Part shown: positions 54,476 to 61,519 of the stretch, piece by piece
How the letters are laid out: each line of letters starts with the position of its first letter
How positions within the stretch are numbered: position 1 is the first letter of the stretch
Assembly: GCF_051713825.1 (NCBI RefSeq)
Contig: NZ_JBIOQR010000002.1
Span: forward strand, 62,001 to 126,000
Reading direction: 5' to 3'
Source of the DNA: Enterococcus_K sp051713825
GTDB taxonomy: Bacteria > Bacillota > Bacilli > Lactobacillales > Enterococcaceae
Length of the DNA stretch: 64,000 nt
Translations under genes and position numbers: made by a program
The notes under the pieces: model-generated
What the model was told of the DNA's origin: nothing
What the model saw: only the letters and a program-made list of their open reading frames with translations
Databases searched by the model: none

Positions 54476-55927
54476 TCACTTAGCTTTCTTATTCTCACGT
54501 ATTTCTACTAGCTTATTTGTAAAGTTAGCCCAGTCTACTGCACGTGGAGGTGCTAACCAAACAATACTCGGAATCTCTTTTTGCCTTTCTAAATAAATAT
54601 CGGATAAAATAAAATCTGTTTTTTCATCAATATACTCTTGGTACACAATATGCAATTCTGTAATTTTCTTTATGTTCTCAATAATCATCTGATTATAGAT
54701 TTTGCCAAATGAAAAATCAACATATAAATAAATTGGCGGTAAGTAAGATTTGATAGGTATAGTTGTCACTAGAATTAATAAGTAGTGGTAAAAATAATAC
54801 TCCTTTAATGCCCATAACTCTCTATGATATTTTTTGTCATTTAGATAGTTCCGACAAAAATTAACATATTCGGGAAAGTTGTTAACGAAGTAATTGATGT
54901 CAATCGTTTTAGACTCTTGATTATCCTCAGTAATAAATGTTTGTACGCGAAAATGGAGCAAATCAATCGCTTGTTGATTCTCTTTCAGAATCTCCTCCGA
55001 TTTAGGAAATTCTCTCACAACAGCTTCAACAAATTCTGTACTATATGCTTTAAAACTTTGATCAATCACCTGTTCTAAGTAATCCCCAACAAAAAGTATT
55101 TCTTCGCTTATCAAAAAACTCAGAATTTCATCATACTCATAAGCAAGTGTTTCTATGTCTACATTTTTTGCATCGAGTTCAAAAGATTGTTGAATCAAAT
55201 TAACAATGGGTTGACAACGAAGTAAATAATTCATTGATACCACTTTTGGTCCCGTATTGATGTAGTATTTTTGTTTCGTACGCACAAAAGTAATATTTAA
55301 AAAATGACTAATTCGAAGTTTCGAATACTCGTTCAAAGGTTTTCCTAAAAATTTTTCCAACCGTTGAATGAACTGATTCGTTTTTTCTCTAACAAATGAT
55401 GGATAAACCTGATTGTCTTGTTGGTAAGCCTGTGTAAAAAGATGTAAAAAAAATCTTCTAATCTTTTTTTCATCCCCTTCAAAACCAAATTTTTTTGTAA
55501 TCGTAAAATCTAGCTGTTTGAAGTGTCCTTTTATATCTTTAACTTTTTTATAAACTGGTGAATCACTTATAAAGTGTTCATTTGAAAAATGACTTACGGA
55601 CTTAAACCTGCCTAAAAAGATTTCCGTAATAATTGAGAAAGCCATGGACTCTTTAAGAAGATGGACCTCAAATTGTCTAGAAGTCGTCATTCCTGTCTCA
55701 ATCAGCTCAACAGTATTACTAGTTGAAATAAGTTGGAAATATTCCTTTAGACTCGTTTCTTCAAACTCAACATTAAGTTCATCAACGATTCGATTCAATA
55801 AAAATTCCGAAATAGCCAACTCTTTAATAATCGTCTCTTTGTATTCTTTTAATAATGGCCGATTTTCCATATATCGAATAAATTCTATCTTTCTCAAATC
55901 TGATTTATCCAAAAATGTCTTGAACAT
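54476..55927 (-). CDS. Mga/AtxA-like regulator 2, coupled to WxL operon 2
   Basis: 483 aa from ATG 55927. N-terminal HTH (KEYKETIIKELAISEFLLNRIVDEL and a second HTH_Mga-like FSNEHFISDSPVYKKVKDI), a helical middle, and an EIIB-like end (IYLYVDFSFGKIYNQMII). The chosen start overlaps the upstream secreted-protein gene by 23 bases; a longer in-frame start at 55960 overlaps even more. The overlap means it is translated from the WxL operon 2 message, giving a feedback loop if it regulates that operon (inference). Confidence 0.82.
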   Translation of the reverse strand: MFKTFLDKSDLRKIEFIRYMENRPLLKEYKETIIKELAISEFLLNRIVDELNVEFEETSLKEYFQLISTSNTVELIETGMTTSRQFEVHLLKESMAFSIITEIFLGRFKSVSHFSNEHFISDSPVYKKVKDIKGHFKQLDFTITKKFGFEGDEKKIRRFFLHLFTQAYQQDNQVYPSFVREKTNQFIQRLEKFLGKPLNEYSKLRISHFLNITFVRTKQKYYINTGPKVVSMNYLLRCQPIVNLIQQSFELDAKNVDIETLAYEYDEILSFLISEEILFVGDYLEQVIDQSFKAYSTEFVEAVVREFPKSEEILKENQQAIDLLHFRVQTFITEDNQESKTIDINYFVNNFPEYVNFCRNYLNDKKYHRELWALKEYYFYHYLLILVTTIPIKSYLPPIYLYVDFSFGKIYNQMIIENIKKITELHIVYQEYIDEKTDFILSDIYLERQKEIPSIVWLAPPRAVDWANFTNKLVEIRENKKAK

Positions 55928-56408
55928 TGATTTCCGGTCCACCTTCCCTGTCTTTTCCATAAATTGCTAGACCAGATAATGAATAGGCTAGCTCAGTCAA
56001 TGGGTGCATTTTTTCTGATGACCCACTCCCCGAGAAATCTTTTGGCACAAGGATATCCAAACCCGCTGCCTTTTTTTTCTTAGTAAACAAATCATCTATA
56101 CTGATTTTCTTTTTGCTATTCTTTTTTTTAGGCGCTTCTTTTGGTTCGCTAGATTCTGTCTGCGTTTCACTGGTTGTCGCCGTTTCTGATTCCGTTGTGG
56201 TTGACTGTTTTACAGCTGATTCACTAGAGGCAGGCTCACTAGCTTCCGATTGCTCTTGGCTACTTTCAGTCTCCTTCGTCTTGGGTGTAATCGTTTGACT
56301 AGGACTTAGGGGGTCATAAATAACAGTTTCACTGCTTACAATTGGTGTATCCAATAGCATCACTGTCATTAATATGGAACTAAACAAAAATATTGAAGAT
56401 TTCTTCAT
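55905..56408 (-). CDS. Secreted Ser/Thr- and Lys-rich protein of unknown function
   Basis: 167 aa. Signal peptide (1-26). A Ser/Thr/Glu-rich linker covers about 40-90 and a Lys-rich block KKKNSKKK near 95. The C-terminal part has ISIDDLFTKKKKAAGLDILVPKDFSGSGSS and TELAYSLSGLAIYG. No LPxTG, WxL or lipobox. The basic block could hold it to the anionic wall or teichoic acids (inference). Near the end of WxL operon 2, with AAGGATGAG before ATG. No counterpart in operon 1. Confidence 0.7.
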   Translation of the reverse strand: MKKSSIFLFSSILMTVMLLDTPIVSSETVIYDPLSPSQTITPKTKETESSQEQSEASEPASSESAVKQSTTTESETATTSETQTESSEPKEAPKKKNSKKKISIDDLFTKKKKAAGLDILVPKDFSGSGSSEKMHPLTELAYSLSGLAIYGKDREGGPEINVQDIFG

Positions 56409-56429
56409 AGACTCATCCTTTACTATGCA

Positions 56430-56648
56430 TTAATAAATCTTAGGCATCCAAGCATCCTCATCTATCAAAGAAATTTTAGTAATCTCCACTTGAGGAAACG
56501 ATTTTTTCAGATAATTTAGTACTTCTTTTTCGGCCCAAAGATACGGAACAATCATTGTTCGCTCAAAGTTTTTTCCTTTATCTTTAAATAAGATATAAAA
56601 AATATTTACATCTTCAAAATAATCTTCAACCATCTCTAGTCTTTTCAC
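56430..56648 (-). CDS. Small conserved-context protein, 72 aa, unknown
   Basis: 72 aa from GTG 56648, which follows the sortase stop TAG directly; ATG 56633 is an alternative start. No signal peptide; mixed alpha/beta composition (VNIFYILFKDKGK, ERTMIVPYLWAEKEVLNYLKKSF). It is tightly packed between sortase and secreted-protein genes on the same strand, so very probably expressed. Function unknown; no counterpart in operon 1. Confidence 0.6.
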   Translation of the reverse strand: MKRLEMVEDYFEDVNIFYILFKDKGKNFERTMIVPYLWAEKEVLNYLKKSFPQVEITKISLIDEDAWMPKIY

Positions 56649-57482
56649 CTAATTCTCTTTCATTTTCTTTTGAGTTATCTTCTTTTTGTAAAATAAAAAC
56701 CGAATCAGACCAATCAAAAAAAGACACAAGCAAAGCATTCCAAAAGGAAACTTATAGATTTCTGTTTTACTCATTGATTGTTTCTGACTGACCTTTTGCA
56801 GGATATCTACTTGATTCTTCAATTCTTGTTGTACCTGTTTTTGTTGTTCTTCTTTTACGGGTTGCGCAATCACAACGAACCGCTGTTTAGTCCTTTGTGG
56901 TACAGGACAAGTAATCAGTGTTAATCGTGCGTCCTCTTTGTTTTCTAAGACCGAAATCTCTGTTTCATCAACAATCGTCAGCTCACTTACTTCATAAGCA
57001 ATCGTCTCATCTAAATAATTCACGACGACTTGATCACGTTCTTTTATGTCTAAAAGCTTCCCAAAGAGTAACTCATTTATACCCAAATGATGGCCAAATA
57101 AAACAAAATTGTCTGCTTTTAATGTCCGCTCTGGATACATAACGACACCGCCATAAAGAAGGTTCTCATTGGTAATACCAATTAAAATAGGCTGTTCCAA
57201 ACCAATCGAAGGGATCCACACAGAGCCATATCCTTCTTTTTGATGCTGAAAACTATTTGTTAAAATAGAAGAGAGCTTAGGTGAGCCTATGCTCTCTTCC
57301 ATCGGCTGTTTGCTTGGCAAAGTCACATTTTGAACAATTTCTGTTCGCTGAATTTGCCACCCAATCAGACTATCTTTTAACCAAGGGGAAAAAATAAAAC
57401 CTATTCCTAAAACGAGCAAAAAATCGATTGCCAATTCAACAAAAATCTCTTTTTGTTTCTTACTTAGCTTTATCGTCTTCAT
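56649..57482 (-). CDS. Sortase of WxL operon 2
   Basis: 277 aa. Membrane segments at about 18-36 and 244-266. His131 (in LFGHHLG), Cys192 (LITCPV) and Arg201 (KQRFVV) form the catalytic set. It overlaps the DUF916 gene by 23 bases. Same double-anchored layout as the sortase at 43376-44212 but well diverged, so the duplication is old. Expected substrate is the LPATG protein at 61122-61502. Confidence 0.9.
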   Translation of the reverse strand: MKTIKLSKKQKEIFVELAIDFLLVLGIGFIFSPWLKDSLIGWQIQRTEIVQNVTLPSKQPMEESIGSPKLSSILTNSFQHQKEGYGSVWIPSIGLEQPILIGITNENLLYGGVVMYPERTLKADNFVLFGHHLGINELLFGKLLDIKERDQVVVNYLDETIAYEVSELTIVDETEISVLENKEDARLTLITCPVPQRTKQRFVVIAQPVKEEQQKQVQQELKNQVDILQKVSQKQSMSKTEIYKFPFGMLCLCLFLIGLIRFLFYKKKITQKKMKEN

Positions 57483-58581
57483 CGTTTTCTTTCTTTCTCT
57501 TTAAAAATAGAACCAATAAAAGAATCGCAACGAGTAAAATTAAAACGCCAATGATTACATATAACCATGGAAACTCTTCTTTTTCAATTGAAACATCTTT
57601 TGCATTTAATTTTTCTGCCACTTCTTGTTTAATTTCGAAGTCTTTTTCAAATTCCCATTTGTATAAATAGCGCACCATATTGCCGTCTTCATCCTTAACT
57701 TCGTACTTGCCACTGTCAGATAAACCGCTATAAGCCACTGTTTTCAAATGATATGTTCCACCTTGTAACTTTTCTCCGTTTAAAGCAATTGGGTAGTCAA
57801 AATTGGAGTTTGGTGCCATCTGCATTCTTGGCGCAGAAGATTTGTATAAAACGTCTGTTTCTCCTTTTTTTGTCACCTCGTGGATCATCCGTAATTGATT
57901 CACATAAGTGGCTGTTGGATTTTGGAATCCCACATTAATGACGTTTCGGACGTTCACTTGAGAAGGATTTACGTCAAGAATTTTCAGATCTGGTTTAACT
58001 TGTGTATCTGTTTCTTTCAACACCAATCCGACTGCAAATGCGTACTCGTTTTTAATGGCCATCCCTGCATCTTCTGTCTCTTTTTGGTCTTTTTCAGAAG
58101 TCACTTCTTGAAAAGTAATGCCGCCTGCCAAAATCCCATCATAAGACTCTTTTGGCATCGTAAGCTTCAAAGGAACATTCATCTTACTGTTAGCTTTTAT
58201 CGTAACTTCTTCTTCGATTTGAACCAAATCTTTGATGTTGTATTTCAATGACTTATCTGGCTTAATGGCATTTGGACTATACTCAACCACACCGTTTAAA
58301 TTCGTTGTCGCACTAGCCACTTGAATGCTGACTTTAACGTCTTTGTCCGTGCTATTTCTCATTTCCACTTCAAGATTTTGACTTTGTTCTGGTTGCATGC
58401 GTAGTTCGAAATACGTTTTATCCTTATCTATTTGATTTTCAGGGATCACAGGTGTGACTGAAAAATTCAATTGAGATGCCGCGGCTGTTTGAGCTGTAAA
58501 TAAAATTCCCACGACTGCGATAAAGGTCCACATTACTTTGTTTAATTGTTTCATTGTTTTATTTTCCCCTCTGTTAAACAT
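57460..58581 (-). CDS. WxL-interacting protein (DUF916 + DUF3324), operon 2
   Basis: 373 aa from ATG 58581, supported by AGGAG seven bases upstream; the inner ATG 58554 is possible but its GAGGGG is 12 bases away. Signal peptide, DUF916 (LNFSVTPVIPENQIDKDKTYFELRM), DUF3324 (NEYAFAVGLVLKETDTQ onwards), a C-terminal membrane helix (LYVIIGVLILLVAILLLVLF) and a Lys/Asp/Glu tail. Binds WxL proteins at the membrane-wall interface in known cases. Counterpart of 44193-45263. Confidence 0.9.
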   Translation of the reverse strand: MFNRGENKTMKQLNKVMWTFIAVVGILFTAQTAAASQLNFSVTPVIPENQIDKDKTYFELRMQPEQSQNLEVEMRNSTDKDVKVSIQVASATTNLNGVVEYSPNAIKPDKSLKYNIKDLVQIEEEVTIKANSKMNVPLKLTMPKESYDGILAGGITFQEVTSEKDQKETEDAGMAIKNEYAFAVGLVLKETDTQVKPDLKILDVNPSQVNVRNVINVGFQNPTATYVNQLRMIHEVTKKGETDVLYKSSAPRMQMAPNSNFDYPIALNGEKLQGGTYHLKTVAYSGLSDSGKYEVKDEDGNMVRYLYKWEFEKDFEIKQEVAEKLNAKDVSIEKEEFPWLYVIIGVLILLVAILLLVLFLKRKKENDEDDKAK

Positions 58582-58663
58582 ATACTTTCTCCTAATAAGC
58601 AAGTTGAGAGAAGTAGACTAGAGCAAATTTCACTCTAGCCTGCCTCTCTAATTGTTATACATT

Positions 58664-59422
58664 TTATGCTTCTGGTGCATCTGTACCTGGGACATCACTT
58701 AACACCCAAGTAAAGCTTGTTTCATAACGGTCGCTATATTTTGTTGAAGAACCAGGTACTTCTAAAGTCACACTTGTTGCTCCAGTCGCTTGGTCAGTTC
58801 CCCAGTTGTGTAGATAAGTTCCGGCACCTTGACCGTCTTTAGCACTCATAACTAAAGACTCCGAGTTAGGTGTTAAAACAGTTTTCGCATTTCCTGTTGG
58901 GAAAGCAGAGTCAGATGCTGAAACAACATTCCCGTTGTTCAAAGTGATTTTTGCTCCTTCTAACTCAGTACCAGCTTTAACAGTTGTTGTTTTAAATTGA
59001 CCTTTTTGAGTCACTTTTAACGTCCAACCAGACTCTTTTCCGCGGTTGTCAGACACTTGAACAAAGTTTGGTCCAGTTGTATCTGTCCCTGCTTCATTTG
59101 TGTATGCTTGCGGGTTTGCTTCATAAGTTTTTGTCGTTGAAATGATTTCATTACTACCGAAGTAAAAACTTGAAGCGAAGTCAATTGATAATGGACCAGC
59201 AGTTCCTGGATTATCTGGCGTTTCTCCTGGTGGCACGATCGGCACGATTGGTTTCCCTGGATCTAATGGGTCAGTTGGGTTAGTTGGGCTTGTACTTGGT
59301 GTATAAGTAATTACCCCTTTTGAATCATATGATCCGCCATCTACGGCTTGTGCTGATAAAGGTGCTAAGACAGCTGTCCCAAATAACGCAACAGCAGCAA
59401 CTAAAATTTTTGTATTTTTCAT
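58664..59422 (-). CDS. WxL-domain surface protein (operon 2, third)
   Basis: 252 aa. Signal peptide to about 26, mature start GSYDSKGVITYTPS, then a Pro-rich linker. The WxL domain runs from GPLSIDFASSFYFGSNE, with first motif GWTLKVTQ and terminal FTWVLSDVPGTDAPEA. Preceded by AGGAG. Co-transcribed with neighbours on the minus strand; attaches to peptidoglycan without a covalent bond. Confidence 0.93.
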   Translation of the reverse strand: MKNTKILVAAVALFGTAVLAPLSAQAVDGGSYDSKGVITYTPSTSPTNPTDPLDPGKPIVPIVPPGETPDNPGTAGPLSIDFASSFYFGSNEIISTTKTYEANPQAYTNEAGTDTTGPNFVQVSDNRGKESGWTLKVTQKGQFKTTTVKAGTELEGAKITLNNGNVVSASDSAFPTGNAKTVLTPNSESLVMSAKDGQGAGTYLHNWGTDQATGATSVTLEVPGSSTKYSDRYETSFTWVLSDVPGTDAPEA

Positions 59423-59522
59423 TATTTATTTCTCCTCTTTAGACATTTTTTAGTGTTTGATTGTTTTTATTCAAATTGATTAGAAGAATCATTCTATCTT
59501 AGTTTTTTAGCTAAACAATGAG

Positions 59523-60347
59523 TTAAGCTGATGGTGTATCTGATAACACCCAAGTTAACGTTGTGCTATATTTCACGGCATCTTTTGGTGTGCTACCTGG
59601 CACAGAAAGAGACACAGTTTCTGTGATTTGTGCGTCTACGTCTTCGCCTGCAGCATTTTTTTCTGTCACAGTTTTCACATCTGATTTTTCTCCCCAAGCA
59701 GCTGCCCAAGTACCCGCACCTGTACCAACACCAGCGCTAGCAACTACTGATGAAGCGCCCGCAGAGTCTAAAACCAACCCTGATGCTGTTGAAATAGGTG
59801 AAACAGGTGCAATTGCTGTCGAAGATTCTTGTGTTTTAAGTGTTGGTGAAACTAATTTAATCACTGAACCTGTCAACACTTTGTTTACTGTATCTGCATT
59901 GTTGAATTGACCATTCTGTTTCACTGATAGGGTCCAACCAGCATTAGAACCACGGTTATCTGAAACTTGAACATAGTTTGGTGTACTCTTTGTTTTATCA
60001 ATCGCACCCTCATCATTTTTGTAAGTTTGCGCACGTGCATAGTAAACTTCTGATTTGTTACTGATTTTGTTTAAACCAAAGTCAAAACTTGAGGCATAAT
60101 CAATTGACAATGGACCATCTGTTCCTGGTTTTGGTCCGGTTGGGTCAACTGGATCCACCGGTTTAACTGGATTATCAGGATCTGGTTTTGTTGGATCTAC
60201 GGGTTGTGTAGGTTCTGTTCCAGGAATAAATTGAACCACACCATCTGTATCATATGTTTTTTCTGCCGCTAAAACAGAAACCGGTGCACCTGCTGCTAAA
60301 ACTGCAACAGCGACTAATGGTAAACTCATTTTTTTCATTTTTTTCAC
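59523..60347 (-). CDS. WxL-domain surface protein (operon 2, second)
   Basis: 274 aa. Signal peptide to about 28, mature start KTYDTDGVVQFIPG, Pro/Asp-rich linker, and WxL domain from GPLSIDYASSFDFGLNK. First motif GWTLSVKQ; terminal LTWVLSDTPSA. It has a KNAAGEDVDAQITE insertion matching that in 46409-47197, marking it as the direct counterpart. The start lacks a strong Shine-Dalgarno: AAGGCTGAGTG lies upstream. Confidence 0.92.
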   Translation of the reverse strand: MKKMKKMSLPLVAVAVLAAGAPVSVLAAEKTYDTDGVVQFIPGTEPTQPVDPTKPDPDNPVKPVDPVDPTGPKPGTDGPLSIDYASSFDFGLNKISNKSEVYYARAQTYKNDEGAIDKTKSTPNYVQVSDNRGSNAGWTLSVKQNGQFNNADTVNKVLTGSVIKLVSPTLKTQESSTAIAPVSPISTASGLVLDSAGASSVVASAGVGTGAGTWAAAWGEKSDVKTVTEKNAAGEDVDAQITETVSLSVPGSTPKDAVKYSTTLTWVLSDTPSA

Positions 60348-60391
60348 TCAGCCTTTTTTTATTTATTTGCTTATCTTTATTTTGTAGAAAT

Positions 60392-61165
60392 TTACGGTGC
60401 TACAGGCGTATCTGATAATGTCCAAGTCAACGTCGTTTTGTACGCTGCTCTTAGTTTCACGCTCTTACCTGGTACCAATAATGAAACGGATTCAGCTGCT
60501 GTATCGGCTGTTCCCATGTCGTATAACCAAGTACCGACCCCTTGTTTTTCAGCAGCGGTCATAATGACTGTTTTCGCTCCGGGAACCAACCCTGTTTCAC
60601 CAGTACTCACCGTTGCTGTAGGTGTAATCGCTGCTTTATCTGTATCATTTAGACCCGTTTGTTGATCAGAAATTGCATGTCCGTTCGCCAGACCTAATTT
60701 AGCACCTGCTAACTCTTCGCCTTCTGTTGTCGCAAATTGAGCTTTTTGAACAACTGATAATTCCCAACCTTTTTGTGTCCCACGTTTATCAGTAACTTGA
60801 ACATAGTTTGGTCCAGTTTTGGCAACACTTTCGCTATCTGTATAAGCTTGAACTTGTGCATAGTAAGTTTTGTCAGTTGTTAGGATTTCTTGTTCGCCAA
60901 ATTGGAAGCTTGAAGCATAGTCAATTGATAACGGACCATTTGTTCCTCCTATTGGTCCCGTTGGATCAACTGGATCAACGGGTACTACTGGTTTTGTTGG
61001 ATCTGGATTCACTGGATCTAATGGACTTTCTGGATTTGTTCCTGCTTTAAAAGTAATTTCACCCTTTGAATCATAATTGCCACCTTCTGCTGCAAAAGTG
61101 CTAGTGGCACCTAATAAACTGCTAAATAAGATGATTCCTGCTGTCAAGATTGTTGTTTTTTTCAT
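60392..61165 (-). CDS. WxL-domain surface protein (operon 2, first)
   Basis: 257 aa. Signal peptide to about 26, mature start GNYDSKGEITFKAG, Pro/Asp linker, WxL domain from GPLSIDYASSFQFGEQE. First motif GWELSVVQ; terminal LTWTLSDTPVAP. It begins 44 bases inside the 3' end of the small LPATG gene in another frame, so translation of the two is coupled. AAGGAGAG precedes the ATG. Confidence 0.92.
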   Translation of the reverse strand: MKKTTILTAGIILFSSLLGATSTFAAEGGNYDSKGEITFKAGTNPESPLDPVNPDPTKPVVPVDPVDPTGPIGGTNGPLSIDYASSFQFGEQEILTTDKTYYAQVQAYTDSESVAKTGPNYVQVTDKRGTQKGWELSVVQKAQFATTEGEELAGAKLGLANGHAISDQQTGLNDTDKAAITPTATVSTGETGLVPGAKTVIMTAAEKQGVGTWLYDMGTADTAAESVSLLVPGKSVKLRAAYKTTLTWTLSDTPVAP

Positions 61166-61502
61166 GTTTTTCTCTCCTTAAAATAAATAGTGTACTAACT
61201 CCTAAAATAGCTACGCCCAGTAGTTGAAACTTATTGAAGTGATCATCCCCGGTTGCTGGTAAAATCTTTGCCCCGTTTGAATTTATTTGGCCTGCCCCGG
61301 GTTTGTCTATCGGGGTAACAGGCGTTGGTTTATCGGGTTCTGGCGGTCGTTCATCAGAACTTTCTTCAGTTGGATATTCATACGTACCATAAAATGAAGT
61401 AACGCCATTGCTATCATATTCCCCAACATCTTCTGCGTTTACTGTACTTGGAACACTAGCTATGAAAAAGAGCATTGCAAAGCTACACAATAGTTTTTTC
61501 AT
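61122..61502 (-). CDS. Small LPATG wall-anchored protein of WxL operon 2
   Basis: 126 aa from ATG 61502 (GAGAAGGGAG upstream; longer frame rejected). Signal peptide to about 22, mature start GEYDSNGVTSFYGTYE, a Pro/Glu/Asp spacer, LPATG, a hydrophobic segment and RREKHEKNN tail. The C-terminal tail overlaps the next WxL gene. Its mature N-terminus closely matches those of the WxL proteins and of the LPKTG protein in operon 1, but no WxL domain is present. Confidence 0.88.
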   Translation of the reverse strand: MKKLLCSFAMLFFIASVPSTVNAEDVGEYDSNGVTSFYGTYEYPTEESSDERPPEPDKPTPVTPIDKPGAGQINSNGAKILPATGDDHFNKFQLLGVAILGVSTLFILRREKHEKNNNLDSRNHLI

Positions 61503-61519
61503 GGTCTTTCTCCCTTCTC

